A DNA stretch of 64,000 nt from Loripinus fragilis (taxonomy: Eukaryota; Mollusca; Bivalvia; Lucinida; Lucinidae): assembly GCA_964019695.1 (NCBI GenBank), contig OZ026515.1, positions 71,621,644-71,685,643 on the forward strand, written 5' to 3'. The notes beneath the pieces were generated by a model that was not told where the DNA came from, did not search any database, and saw only the letters and a list, made by a program, of their open reading frames with translations. Within the stretch, counting starts at the first letter, position 1; each line of letters begins with the position of its first letter. Both the position numbers and the translations under genes were made by a program. Shown here piece by piece: positions 10,176 through 21,376 of the stretch.

Positions 10176-10470
10176 ACTAAGACAAGCCCATAACAAATGG
10201 CATAATTTCATCTAAAATTTATGATAAACGGGATGATTTTAATTTTGAAGTAGTTAATTTCCATTTCTTGGTGGAGATGTTTATTCATCGCTCCACTTCC
10301 TGTGGTGTATACATTTCGCAACTTATTCATTTTGCGAGAGTATGTTCAAAATGTTGATGAATTCAACAAAAGAAACAAATTTTGGCTTCTAAATTATTAA
10401 AACAAGGTTATAACATAACTTCTGTAAAGCATTTTTGCTAAAGTTCTTAGTTTTATTTAAAATGTATGTT
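10176..10470 (+). pseudogene. Penelope-like element copy 2, C-terminal remnant
   Basis: DNA matches PLE copy 1 from ATAACAAATGGCATAATTTC through AAAATTTATGATAAACG, TTTTAATTTTGAAGTAG and on to the YRYHK-like block (ACAAGGTTATAACATAAC). Small deletions break every frame. It joins directly across the site where copy 1 has a 430-bp insertion, and so defines that insertion's limits. Confidence 0.75.
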
Positions 10471-10980
10471 CGTGACTTTTAACATTTTACTTAAATAAAA
10501 AATAAATATTTCCTTATGTACTGATTTAATTTTCACAGATCATTTATTCATCCGTAGCTAAGTTAATTATAGCACTGTTTATTGCCTTAATGTAAACATC
10601 TGGGAGCAGCCATCTTGCAGCTATTGGCATTAAACAGATACACAGTAACCTGAGTTTACCTCTATATGCAGGTCAGCTAACTGATTGAAGCAGCACCCTT
10701 CTCCATTTCAATATTGGATAACGGACATTCCGTTTTAGCCAGATCAATGAAAATTAGAATATACTAACTATCAAATGAAGAGTATTTTTTTTCAATAAGT
10801 TTCATTTGGTTTTAATATGTCTTTTTAAACCAAGAATGAGGAAAATTGTTACAAAATATGTCGTCTGCTATAGTATATAATAATTAGTGCTTTAAGGAGT
10901 AAATTTTAGGAAAAAATATTCGCCAGGCATCAAAATATACTCATCAATGCACACGTTACCAAAAAAAATACACTGAAGCA
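10471..10980. other. AT-rich spacer without recognised features
   Basis: No ORF, no clear inverted or tandem repeats and no known motif were seen in this roughly 510-bp stretch. Confidence 0.5.
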
Positions 10981-11620
10981 TTGTTATTTTTGACATTATA
11001 TCAAGGATATATAACTTTGCCTGGGTTATTTGTAAGCAGGTGGTGTCGAGGGGGGGGGTGTAACTGGAGGGTAGTTTTGGTACGGATGGCGGGCCAAATT
11101 TTTGAAACCTACCACAATCATATACCTGGTCTTCGAAAAAAAAGACCTATTCATATACTTGATTGAACAAAGTGTTTACATATTCATATACTGTTCTTTG
11201 ATTTTTATATACCCTCTTTGCTGTCTGTAAACAAAAATAGTAAATGAGTATGATCAGGAAATACCACAATCACAAACTGCAGACAACCCCGTGGCACCGT
11301 GAGGAAGAGCCGCTCAACCACCACGAGACACAGTTTACAAAGATATTACAATTTTGGTTTCTGAGCTGAATATCTGAGCAAAATATATGTATTTTTAAAC
11401 AGTGGTGTCAGAAAATGGGATATGGCATATAACAACGATGAAAAACGGTGTCAGTCATATACTTTTTTTTTAAAAAAAGGGGGCTTATCGTATACTTGTC
11501 AATGCTGAAAAAGGGGGCTATTCGTGGCGCACATCCCAGGTAGTTACCCCCCCCCCCCCCCCCCCCCCGAGCAGGTGGTAGTGCTTCCAGTTTTTCATGT
11601 GTAGAGCTCATTGACCTGCA
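10981..11620. repeat. Unclassified repeat with poly-G/poly-C ends, broken by an inverted family A piece
   Basis: It holds a GGGGGGG tract at 11050 and a run of about 18 C at 11549, with repeated phrases about CATATAC spaced through it (11118, 11151, 11190, 11425, 11490). A family A fragment lies inverted at 11235-11330 (GAGTATGATCAGGAAATACC). It looks like a decayed non-autonomous element. No coding content. Confidence 0.5.
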
Positions 11621-11836
11621 ACTGGCCAGACCTCCATGGACAACTAAAGTGAGTTATTACAGGCTAATTGAAGAGCATTCACAAACGATTTAATGATAAT
11701 TCCTGCCATACTGTAAGCTCTATAATAAATGCATTGAAAAAAGGTGTGAATTTTTCACATTTCTCCGATAGCTAAATAAAAGCACGTGAACCAGGCTATC
11801 TAAAATTATCAAATCAAATCCGCCCCAGATGTGACG

Positions 11837-12549
11837 AGAACAAGACAGTTCACCGACAAGACAGTTCACCGACATGTATTTTGAAGACAGTTCACCGACA
11901 GAATTGAAGACAGTTCACCGACACTTTTGAAGACAGTTCACCGACACATTTGTATTATATTAATTGATTATTATCAAGGATTATGTTGAGTTATGATTTG
12001 ATACGATAAGTAGATATAATTTGTTGAGAGGTTGCTGTTTAATGAATAATAGGCAAACATTAGCTAGCGGTCATATCGCTAATTGTACATGTACTTTATA
12101 TTTGATGAAGTTCGCCAACAATGCAAATAATTCCGTTTGAATATTTAAACAGATTGGTTGTAGGCTATCTTTATTTTCTTTATTATTTTGACATATTTTT
12201 TTCGTTTAATTTTCCCCAGGTAATGCTTTACGTTTAAAGTTGACGAACTAAAACGTGTTTTCGCACAGACAATGTAATGATCGCTCTGTATGCATTAGCC
12301 ATGGGTGTGTCTAATCAAATCAAAGTGCAATATCAAATATGTATCTTAATTCATTGGCTTTATATTGCGCCTTCGTTTATTATAACACCAGCTAATTGTT
12401 AAAATTTGGACATTCCACATAATTACCAAAAAAAAATCTGTCGGCGAACTGTCTTCAATTCTGTCGGTGAACTGTCTTCAATTCTGTCGGTGAACTGTCT
12501 TCAAAATACATGTCGGTGAACTGTCTTGTCGGTGAACTGTCTCGATTCC
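11837..12549. mobile_element. 713-bp array-ended element 1 (word GACAGTTCACCGACA), 9-bp target duplication
   Basis: The left end holds five copies of GACAGTTCACCGACA spaced by short AT-rich spacers (11844-11947). The right end holds five inverted copies (12438-12541) with matching order and spacing, so the two ends form inverted repeats of about 100 bp. GATGTGACG flanks both sides (11828-11836 and 12550-12558). The AT-rich interior has no ORF. The superfamily is unknown; a 9-bp duplication would fit MULE-like elements. Confidence 0.8.
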
Positions 12550-13477
12550 GATGTGACGTCACCGGATGTCAGACAAAGATGGTAAACAGTCACCAGTGAG
12601 TTGTTATCGCAGCAATATTCAGTAAATTTACGGTAAATTTAGGAAGTAGTTGACGGTGTCAATCTGAAATTGTATAGATATTTATTCTCTTTTACTTTAG
12701 CTTCAATTTTATATTAAACATTCTTTTTATTTTTATTTATTTTTGAATTTAATCACCATATTTTTAACGGATTTAGATACTGCATTGCGACCACGTGTTG
12801 TTAATACTGTTAGCAGCTTCCCTTTATTTTCAAAAGAGTACAGTCCTCACCAATTTTGTAAAAAATGAGTAACGAGAAATTTTAAGGAATGCTGACTGTC
12901 TTATAAACAAACCTGCCAATTGTAGCGGGTGCAGGACAACTCGGCCCAAAACCAACTCGGCCCATGCCAACTTGGCCCACATAAAACTCGGCCCATGCCA
13001 ACTCGGCCCAAGATGCAAAACTCGGCCCAATTTAAGTACCCGTCCCACATTTTAGAGGAATTGAGGTATTTAACTGCAAGATTCGCCCCTTCACGTTAAC
13101 CTAAGAATCAAGTATCATTACCCGTTTGTGCATACTGAATTTTATAATGGTTAACAGCGCAGATACAAACGACAAAACGCAAATTGCCATATCTCGTAAG
13201 AGAATATACCGCACGTTCAAATGAGCATACGCGTAAATTCGCAACCTAATTGGTCTGAGCATACCAATTCCTTTTTGCCTCTCAAAAGACCGTCTCGGTA
13301 ATAGCAGTGTGGATCCTCATGAAATGACGCATCATGCGGCATTTCCTCTGGGTCTTCACTGTTTGCCAAATTACATATTTAAATGTGAAAAAATGGCGCG
13401 AGGCTAGTAGCATAAATCCATAGTTCCATACTCTATGTTTGATAGCAGCGACGGCTCTGACGAGACTGCGCGTATTT

Positions 13478-13669
13478 TGATTTGATTCTTTTCGTCCACT
13501 CAACAATCTTTCAGTTATGCGGGACGGGTCTTCCTGGGTTGAACCAGTACTAAGCTAGGATAAATGTGTCTTGCTCAAGGACCACAACGCAGTGACGCCG
13601 GTGAGGCTCGAACCCGTGGCCCTTCGGTCTCGAGTCAAGCACTCTACCACTGAGCCACTGCGCTCCCTG
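13478..13669 (-). mobile_element. tRNA-derived SINE family 2, inverted copy
   Basis: On the minus strand it starts with a tRNA-like head (GCTCAGTGGTAGAGTGCTTG with A box, then GGGTTCGAGCCTC as B box), then the body words TTGAGCAAGACAC and ACTGGTTCAACCCAGG, and ends in a TTGATG...AATCAAA tail. Other copies lie at 47795-47979 (-), 49712-49905, 52755-53015, 54226-54325, 56287-56487 and 61615-61822. The RNA polymerase III boxes explain its transcription; it needs a LINE for movement. Confidence 0.85.
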
Positions 13670-14049
13670 CGCAGGCTCATCTGATCATTATCTGCTAGTC
13701 GATGGGATAAGTACTAACATTTCAGACATTATGAACACTTTGATATTCGCAAATGACACAATTCAGAAAACAAAAGAAAGATTTAAATGGAATTTTGAAT
13801 GCTTCTGTTAGAACAAAAATGCCGTCATCCGACAAAGTTATGCCGCATGCTCAAATGCACCGGTTATAGGCACTGATTTTCACACATTTGCGATTCATGA
13901 ACTCTGTTGCCAGTGATCAACATAATTACGTCAATAATATTAAGATGATTAAAGGTGTGCATCAATTGACACTTCGTACAAACATTCTTATCTCCTTAAT
14001 TGATCACTTTATGGATGAACAGTCAGGCGGACCCATGCGCGGAACTAGG

Positions 14050-14092
14050 ATTTTTTTTTTTTTTTTTTTTTTTTTTGGGGGGGGGGGGGGGG
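14050..14092. repeat. Poly-T / poly-G tract
   Basis: About 22 T followed directly by about 18 G. It lies inside array-ended element 2. Exact length is uncertain in such tracts. Confidence 0.85.
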
Positions 14093-14707
14093 GTGAGGTG
14101 GGTTTCAGGCCCGACGGCCAGAATACAGGATCCGCACATGGGACCAATCCAATACGTACGTACGTACGCACGCACAGACAGGCTCATGAATATTCATGCA
14201 CAGGAAGACGGATAGAAATACATGTACATGTATAGACGGCAAACTAAAAGACATATTAAGACAGATCTAATAGAAACATGCATAAGCATGTACAGAGATA
14301 ATGTCAGAAACATACATGCGCGGGAATGTCGAGGCATTCAAGCGCGTATTATTATCTTTAAATTTCCCATGAAAATGAAATAATTTGGTCCCATCGAGAC
14401 CAAATTATTGCATTTTAAAGGATATCTATATAAAAAACGGGGGAGGGGGGCATGGAGGGGGTTCGAGCGAACCCCCTGAACCCAAAATAGATCCGTCACT
14501 GCTTATACATGTATGCTAATGCACAGGCAATCCGGCTATATCATACATGAGCATGCAACTCGTATGTACTTCAAAAAATATATGGGCCGAGTTGTCTTAT
14601 GAATTTGGGCCGAGTTGTCTTATAAACTTATGGGCCGAGTTTTATGTGGGCCGAGTTGGCATGGGCCGAGTTGGTTTTGGGCCGAGTTGTCTGTAATTCA
14701 TTGTAGC

Positions 14708-15297
14708 ATTCCATGTCCCATTTTGGTGACAATCGATTTTCGCAATCGGAAGCCCAAACCAGCTGACTTTCGACTATAGTCGATCATAGGCCCATCACTA
14801 CTCTCTATGGATACATCTTCAAGATAGTGAGTTTTCAGTCTATGACAAAATGTGGGTACAGAACAGTTACCACAAAGGTTCTATAAATCCTGTCTTTTGC
14901 AGGGATTTTTAATCCTTTTCACGGAAGAAAAACTAAAAACTCTCATGGATTTTGCGCGCACCTTGGGTGAACCTCGCATGAGTCCCATGCATTTTTTATT
15001 GCGAGTCGCAAGTGTTTTCCACGAAATGCTTACGGCCATCACGGGTGACACGGGAATTAGTTGCATTTGCACCTCTAAGATCGATCTTATTCAACCCAAC
15101 AAAAAATATCACTCCTGACAGGCGAGGAATATCGTTTTATACATGTATGACTTGCGTTCGATGTGACATCCTGTAGGCTGGGGCTTCAATGATAATCATT
15201 TAAAAGAAGACTCAAGACAAAGTTCAATTTCAAGATTTTAATCTTGAAATAACCAATAAAAAAAACAGTAATTAAACTTTGCAAATGTCAGACACCT
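14708..15297. other. Spacer; weak chance frames only
   Basis: The frame at 14852-15118 (88 codons) has an opposite-strand twin and shows no domain I recognise. A short foldback may exist at 14730-14790. No confident feature. Confidence 0.35.
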
Positions 15298-15615
15298 GGC
15301 CGTGTAGCGCAGTCGGTAACATGTCTGGCAACAGATGCGAGTCTGACTGCAGATCCAGGGGTCGCAAGTTCGACCCCGACCCGGTCTCGTACTTTCGTGG
15401 AGATTGATCATGAAATAATTTCTACGGTCATTCTCCTCCCTTCCGCTGTATCATTCAAGAAGGTTTGTTGTCAGTTACAAGCGAAAGTATGTGCACGAAG
15501 TACTGGTTAACTGCTTGTTCAAGCTTGCCTAGGAAAAAGTGTGGTTAGGTGAACTGGCCGTCCCGCCATGACCGTAGCTGTTGACTTGGGACATAAAGCA
15601 ACAAAACAAACAAAC
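15298..15615 (+). mobile_element. tRNA-derived SINE family 1, copy 1
   Basis: Head: GGCCGTGTAGCGCAGTCGG (A box) and GGTCGCAAGTTCGACCCC (B box). Body: ACTTTCGTGGAGATTGATCA and GTTACAAGCGAAAGTATGTG. Tail: GGGACATAAAGCAACAAAAC repeats. Near-identical copies lie at 27586-27895 (-), 39647-39972, 53451-53782 and 63799-64000 (-). It is about 315 bp, longer than a plain tRNA-SINE, with a conserved body. Young copies carry 8-15 bp target duplications. Confidence 0.9.
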
Positions 15616-17272
15616 CAGACACTGAGTTGGCTATATTTCAACAGTAACTAGCATATATCACAGTTGGACAATCTCAAGAAGGGACAATTACTTTAAGCTT
15701 AATACCAAAGGTTGGCAAAATGCCGGCAAATAAGCATATTTGCCATGCCAGATGCATTTACAGGAAAATACTGGCAAATAACGGGAAATACTGGCAAATA
15801 TGCTTTACAACCTTCCATATTTAGAGGTTATTTGACTTAATATTTCATTTCTACTAGTTTATCAAGCTATCAGCTAAATGATCTTAGTTTAAGGTATAAG
15901 TCTATTTCTTTAAACATCTAAATTTAATAAAGTGAATTTTAGAAGAAAAAAAAAAATCTTTCAAACCTGCCACAGTACTCATCTGTTGGCTTGTGCATAG
16001 CTATAGATACGGTTGGATGAGTGACCCTTATCTGTACTATAAATCAATTAAAGACACCCCTGTTTGTGGTCAACTGGACTTTAATTGTCTTAAGTTAAAA
16101 TATGAAGTTCAGGTTGGGTATTTATATGAGTATCCCTTATCTGTATTTTAACTCAAAGACACCTGTTTGTGGTCACCCAGACTTTAATTGTCTTAAGTTA
16201 AAGTATGAAGCCAATTAATTCAGTGATTTTGTTACCTGCGCATCCTGCATCTTTTGCGCATAAGTTTTTATTTCAGCAAGCCCCAGCGAGTCCCGGGATG
16301 CAATAGTATTGCAGACTTATCATTAAAAATAGTGTTTCGGACTCATAAGTTTGCAGTTGGGACTCATTGGTATTGGAAACAGCGAGTCCCAGGACCCATA
16401 AGCTCAAATTGTAAATGAATCACTGAATTAGGATATATCTGCCCCTGGCTATACAGTATCCACTTGAATAAAGTTTAGCTAGAGATGTGTTGTTTTAACA
16501 ATTTATGACAGGCACCAGTGTCAAACAATTGCCAGATACACAATATATTTTCTCCGCATTGAATTTACCCTTGTCCTGCTGAACCCAGAATTAACCCTTG
16601 TCCTGTTGAATCCGTTTTTGAAAACACTAGATCCTGATCAGCTGGTTTCTTTCAGAAGCCATCTTATCAGGACCTACACTGTTTTCCACACTAATTGAAA
16701 ATACAGATTTAAGCTGAATAAGATAAAATTTGGGAGAACTGTTACTGTGTAGTACATAAAATATTCGGCATGATACAAGCTAGTGATGTACCGATAATCA
16801 GCAATAATCGATTAACTAATCGTTAGAGGTCAACTGATGCGATGATCGATTATGTTTTGTCATAATCGATGATCGGTTAAAATATTATGGGTTAAGTTCA
16901 GCTAAGATTTAAACTTATTTCTCATATTCTTTAGTCATAGAATGGCATCTAGGTTGTTTCTGAGTTCAACTGTTTAAATCTTTCTCATGCAGCTTTAATA
17001 AATGTGAGACATAAATTTTTGTATCAGGGACAAGCACTGTTTGTTGATCAATGTATCTTTTCTTGTATGTGTCTCGACACATTTAGTTTCTAAACAGAAA
17101 TAAATTACAGTTAATAACTGGAAAGCTGTTAACATTTTCTGTAAAAGGCCTGTGAAATGAGTCTTTAGAATACCATTAAGACTATAAAATTATTGTCAGC
17201 ATTTCCAAACAAAGATTGTAAAAGATACTTTGATAAAGTTTCAGAAAGTTGCCAAACTACATATTAAGACAC

Positions 17273-18713
17273 TAGGGCTGGCTAATCGATGCCACAATGC
17301 TAATCGATAATCGGTCCTTGCATTTCGATATAAAACCGATTAGTAATCGCTCAAACTTGACAGAGGGTCTCGGAACGTTTTGACAACTCTTGCATGGTCA
17401 ACGACATTGATTTTCCCATCATTTCGCAAAACAACACTAAGTAGCATGTGTTATAGATTCAAAAGATAATAGGTTTTAAATAAAAAGTGGCACCTTCGCT
17501 CAAAACAAGTCGTCATCCACTCTGTTGGAAGAAAATTGAAAGAAAGTCGGTAATTGAACCGCTGTAAACGTCGGTAAAATTGAAAGCTTCTAAACTCGAA
17601 TTTAACCGCGGAGAAAAACAAGTTTCATGCTAGATTATTCATCTGATGAATTTTCGTGATTTTGTACTACTTTTTTTAAAACAGAGGAGTGTAGGAATAA
17701 CTTTTTCTAACAATCAGTTGTTGAGTAAGCCTGCAGAGTACAACGTTTTACTACTTCGTTACAGCAATTTATACGCATCTACTGTTTATGACAATGCACT
17801 TTACGGCACTTCGGGTTGAAATAGAAAATAAAGCAATTACGCTTGGATTTTAAGTGAATAATATATAAATATAACATTCTTGAGAGGGTGCTAGTCGAAA
17901 ATATTATCCCGAGGAATGTGATTATCAACCGAGGCGCAGCCGAGGTTGATAATCATATTTCGAGGCATGATTTTTTCGACTAGCACCCTCTCAAGAATGT
18001 TATATTTATTTTATTATACCGAACATTATTCCTTTATTTTCTAACCATGGTGAGAGAAGTTTCAAAGACAACGCAATGTGTAAAAAGTAAAAATGATTGA
18101 AAAAACATCTTTCACAAAAGGATTGTGTTTGTAAACAGGTTGAGTCCTCAAGCTGGTCGTGACCGTAAACAAAGCGTGCCTGATAATCACTGATGACTTC
18201 AAATATTAAGGCTACTTAGCTTGCAGCGTCGCGGAAATCAACATTGTAGGCTAAATGGAGTTGCTGTAGGTGATGCGGTGTTGTTGCAAAACAGAAAATT
18301 TCGTCTGATCTGCTCAATTTTGGTTTCAAAGTGTTCCGCTCGTTCTAACTAAGAAAACGAGTACCCACACTTTATGTTTCTGTCCACAAATAACTAAGTA
18401 ATTGGGAGTTTTAAGTGATCACGCCATGGCTCATACATGTACTATCCGCCATTGTAAGTTAGCTTCTCCTCGAGTAAACGAACCGTACGCGCATCTGTGG
18501 CGCGCATGTGATAGTCGAAATTATCGCAGGGTGATAGTCGAAATTAGCACCTGCCGGCCTATGGAGGTTTTACATAGGAATTCTATGTGAGGCATAATAA
18601 ATAGACATAACATCCATTAAAAGTAACCAATTTTTTAATTTTCATATCGATAATCGTTTTTCTTTTGTATATCGACCGATTAACCGATATTTCGATTAAT
18701 CGTGCCAGCCCTA
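17273..18713. mobile_element. 1.44-kb non-autonomous hAT-type element, perfect 8-bp duplication
   Basis: The ends TAGGGCTGGC (17273) and GCCAGCCCTA (to 18713) are exact inverted repeats, with more inverted AATCG-rich sequence inside each end. TAAGACAC flanks it on both sides (17265-17272 and 18714-18721). An 8-bp duplication with TAGGG ends is characteristic of the hAT superfamily. The interior has no transposase; it contains a 141-bp palindrome and a palindrome-headed unit. Confidence 0.88.
17867..18007. repeat. 141-bp near-perfect palindrome
   Basis: AAATATAACATTCTTGAGAG at 17867 is mirrored at 17988-18007. Arms continue through GTGCTAGTCGAAAA and, with small gaps, to the centre near GAGGCGCAGCC at 17931. 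The key word of the arm (TAGTCGAAA) returns at 18523-18545 near what could be the other end of the same unit. Compare 56979-57125. Confidence 0.8.
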
Positions 18714-18786
18714 TAAGACACTACGCCACAAAATAATTATATGGAAGGCACTGGGAGTGCCATAATAAAAAAAAGCAGCCATTTTT

Positions 18787-20443
18787 ATACCCCGCCACAC
18801 TTTAGTGTTGGGGTATTATGTAATACCCTTCGGTGTCTGTCCGTCCGTCTGTGCTCACCATTTCCGATCGATAACTTGAGTATTTATTCATGGAATTTTT
18901 TCAAATTTTGCATACATATTGTTATCGGCGATGAGTGGTATGGGATTGTTAATGGGCAAAATCCGTCCATTTTTAACGGAGTTACTGCCCTTTTTCGTAT
19001 TGGAAAAATGGTTTCTGGCCTGTTATTCCTTTACTGTTCATGATATCTGAATGAAACTTCACAGATATGTTGAACATCAAAGGTTACATATTGTGACTAA
19101 GGACCGTCACTCTGACCTTCCCAGTTTGTGAGTTATCCGCCCTTGATAGGTCTGAAAAAAGGTTTTTGACCTATTGTTCCTTTACTATATGGAATATCTG
19201 AATATAACTTCACAGATATGTTTCACATCAAAGGTAACATATTGTGACTAAGAACCGTCACTCTTACCTTTCCCGTTTGTGAGTTATCCGCCCTTGATTG
19301 AATTAAAAAATGTTTTTTACCCGTAGTTCCTTTACTATGTGGAATATTTAAATGAAACTTTACAGATATGTTTCACATCAAAGGTTACATACTGTGACAA
19401 AGAACCATCACTCTTACCTTTCCAGTTCATGAGTTATCTGCCCTTGATTGATCTGAAAAATGGTTTTTGACCTGTAGTTCATTTATTAGTGGTGGGACAT
19501 CGGAATGAAACTTCACAGATATGTTGATCATCAAAGGTTACATATTGTGACTAAGGATCGTCGCTCTTACCTTTCCAGATTGTGAGTTATCCACCCTTGA
19601 TTGATCTGAGAATTGGTTTTTGGCCTGTAGTTTCTTTTACTATATGGAATATCTGAATGAAACTTCACAGATATGTTGAACATCAAAGGTTACATATTTT
19701 TAGTAAGGACCGTCACCCTTACCTTTCCAGTTCATGAGTTATCCGCCCTTGATTGATCTGAAAAATGGTTTTTGACCTGTAGTTCATTTACTATATGGAG
19801 TATCTGAATGAAACTTTACAGATATGTTGACCATCAAAGGTTACATATTTGGGTAAGGATCGTCACTCTTACCTTTCCAGATTGTGGGTTATCCACCTGT
19901 GATTGATCTGAGAATTGGTTTTTGACCTGTAGTTCATTTCATCCGTCCGTGCTCACTGTTTCCGATCGATAACTTGAGTATTTATGCACAGAATTTTTTC
20001 AAATTTTGCATGAATATTGTTATTGGGGATGAGTGGTATGGGATTGTTAATGGGCAAAATCCGACCATTTTTGATGGAGTTACTGCCCTTTCTCCCTTTA
20101 AAAAAATGGTTTCTGGCCTGTTATTCTTTTACTGTTTATGATATCTGAATGAAACTTCACAGATATGTTGAACAGCAAAGGTTACATATTACAACGAAGG
20201 ACCGTCACTCTTACCTTTCCAGTTCATGAGTTATCTGCCCTTGATTAATCTGGAAAATGTTTTTGACCTGTAGTTCCTTTACTATATGAAATATCTGAAT
20301 GAAACTTCACAGATATGTTGACCATCAAAGGTTACATATTGTGACTAAGGACGTCATATCACTGTCTATCTCAGTTCTGTTGCTATTTAGGCATTATATA
20401 TCTCACAAAATAACTTTTGGTGCCCCCAGCAGTGGCGGGGTAT
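18787..20443. mobile_element. TIR element with internal tandem repeats (ends ATACCCCGCCAC)
   Basis: ATACCCCGCCAC at 18787-18798 is exactly inverted at 20432-20443. Inside are at least seven degenerate direct units of about 150 bp. Typical words are ATGAAACTTCACAGATATG, CATCAAAGGTTACATATTG, ACCGTCACTCTTACC and GAGTTATCCGCCCTTGATTG. Two copies of a longer head unit (TTCCGATCGATAACTTGAG, 18865 and 19959) suggest a partial duplication. Non-coding. Elements with internal tandem units of this size are known from bivalves, but identity with them is not shown. Confidence 0.75.
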
Positions 20444-21376
20444 TATGCAGTGCTTGCGGTGCTTTTATTAGTCCATGATTATCATGGATACATGTATTTT
20501 ACAAGGATTAACAGTGAAGCATGCATGCAAAAGCAAACTCATTAGGAACCGATTATAATCAGAAAATCGCATCGACAGCAGCAACCAATTCCAACCAATG
20601 ATTGATTATGATTTCCAACCGATGTCCCACCACTAATAAAGGCTAAAGATACTATTTATTGCTAAAAATTATTTCAAAATTCAATAAAGATTCATTTTTT
20701 GGCTTTTTTAACATGTTAAATTGTATTCAAAGGTTTTATGCTGATACTGTAGCCTCATATTCAAATTTATCTTTTCACTCATTTGGTTAAATTATACTAT
20801 TTTAAGTCAACTTCCTAAAGAAATCTGCTGCATTTTACAGCTAAAAATCATATATGCCAGTGAGTATCTCGCTGCAGAAAAGTTATATTTGCCAGTATTT
20901 GCCACTTGAGCCTTATTTGCCATGCCGGGAAATACCGATAAATTCCATCAGTAAATACTAGGGGTGGAATTTTCCGCCCAACCTTGTAAAATACCCCAGC
21001 ATTAAAGTATGCAAAACCTCAAATATTCATTAAACCACAATAACAGGTTCAGCATGCTTAATTCAAGATTTCTGAACAGTCTCTGCTTCAGAAATGTGCT
21101 AGACTACCTCACAACCTCTCAAGCCAGAGAGCCCCGTACTGTTAAGTAAGGAAAATATGTTAAATCAAGCAATTGCCAGGGTTCAGCTGAAAATGCTATT
21201 TATCTTAAGCAAATGCAAAATCTTCCCTTCAAATTAATGAAATGACTTTGAAAATAAAATATAAAAAAAATACTAACTCAGAAAAACCTTAGTTTACTGT
21301 CTGATGAACAAATGATGAAGCCCCCGATCAACTTCTGTGGGAGTCTTTTATACTCCACAGCTTCCCTTGAATATTG

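Larger units (their letters stand above)
12927..14699. mobile_element. 1.77-kb array-ended element 2 (word AACTCGGCCCA), 8-bp target duplication
   Basis: The left end (12934-13032) has six copies of AACTCGGCCCA or close variants. The right end (14583-14690) has the same words inverted and in the same order (outermost GACAACTCGGCCCAAAACC). ATTGTAGC flanks it at 12919-12926 and 14700-14707. The interior has no transposase; it contains an inverted tRNA-SINE (13478-13669), a poly-T/poly-G tract (14050-14092) and a foldback at 14370-14420. It shares its architecture, and the word GACARYTC, with element 1. Confidence 0.8.
16781..20635. mobile_element. hAT-like element with degraded 8-bp duplication
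   Basis: The left end TAGTGATGTACCGATAATC at 16781 and the inverted right end (CCGATGTCCCACCACTA ending at 20635) are imperfect inverted repeats, followed inward by repeated AATCGATTA words. The flanks are ATACAAGC (16773-16780) and ATAAAGGC (20636-20643), 6 of 8 identical, as expected for an old hAT insertion. Nested elements make up most of its length. No transposase domain was seen. Confidence 0.65.
15709..20988. mobile_element. Outermost element of a nested set (ends AAGGTTGG / CCAACCTT)
   Basis: The left end reads AAAGGTTGGCAAAATGCCGG (15708) followed by repeated GGCAAATA words. The right end near 20880-20988 has TTTGCCAGTATTTGCCACTT and ends CGCCCAACCTT, i.e. the same material inverted. 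Within it sit two hAT-like elements (16781-20635 and 17273-18713) and a tandem-repeat element (18787-20443). No transposase ORF was recognised, so it is non-autonomous or dead. A clean target duplication was not found. Confidence 0.6.

Noticed and set aside
17641..17660. Second hammerhead core candidate (CTGATGA at 17643)
   Set aside because: No GAAA box or stem II at the right spacing. Other CTGATGA sites (21301, 25626, 30590, 47378) fail the same test.
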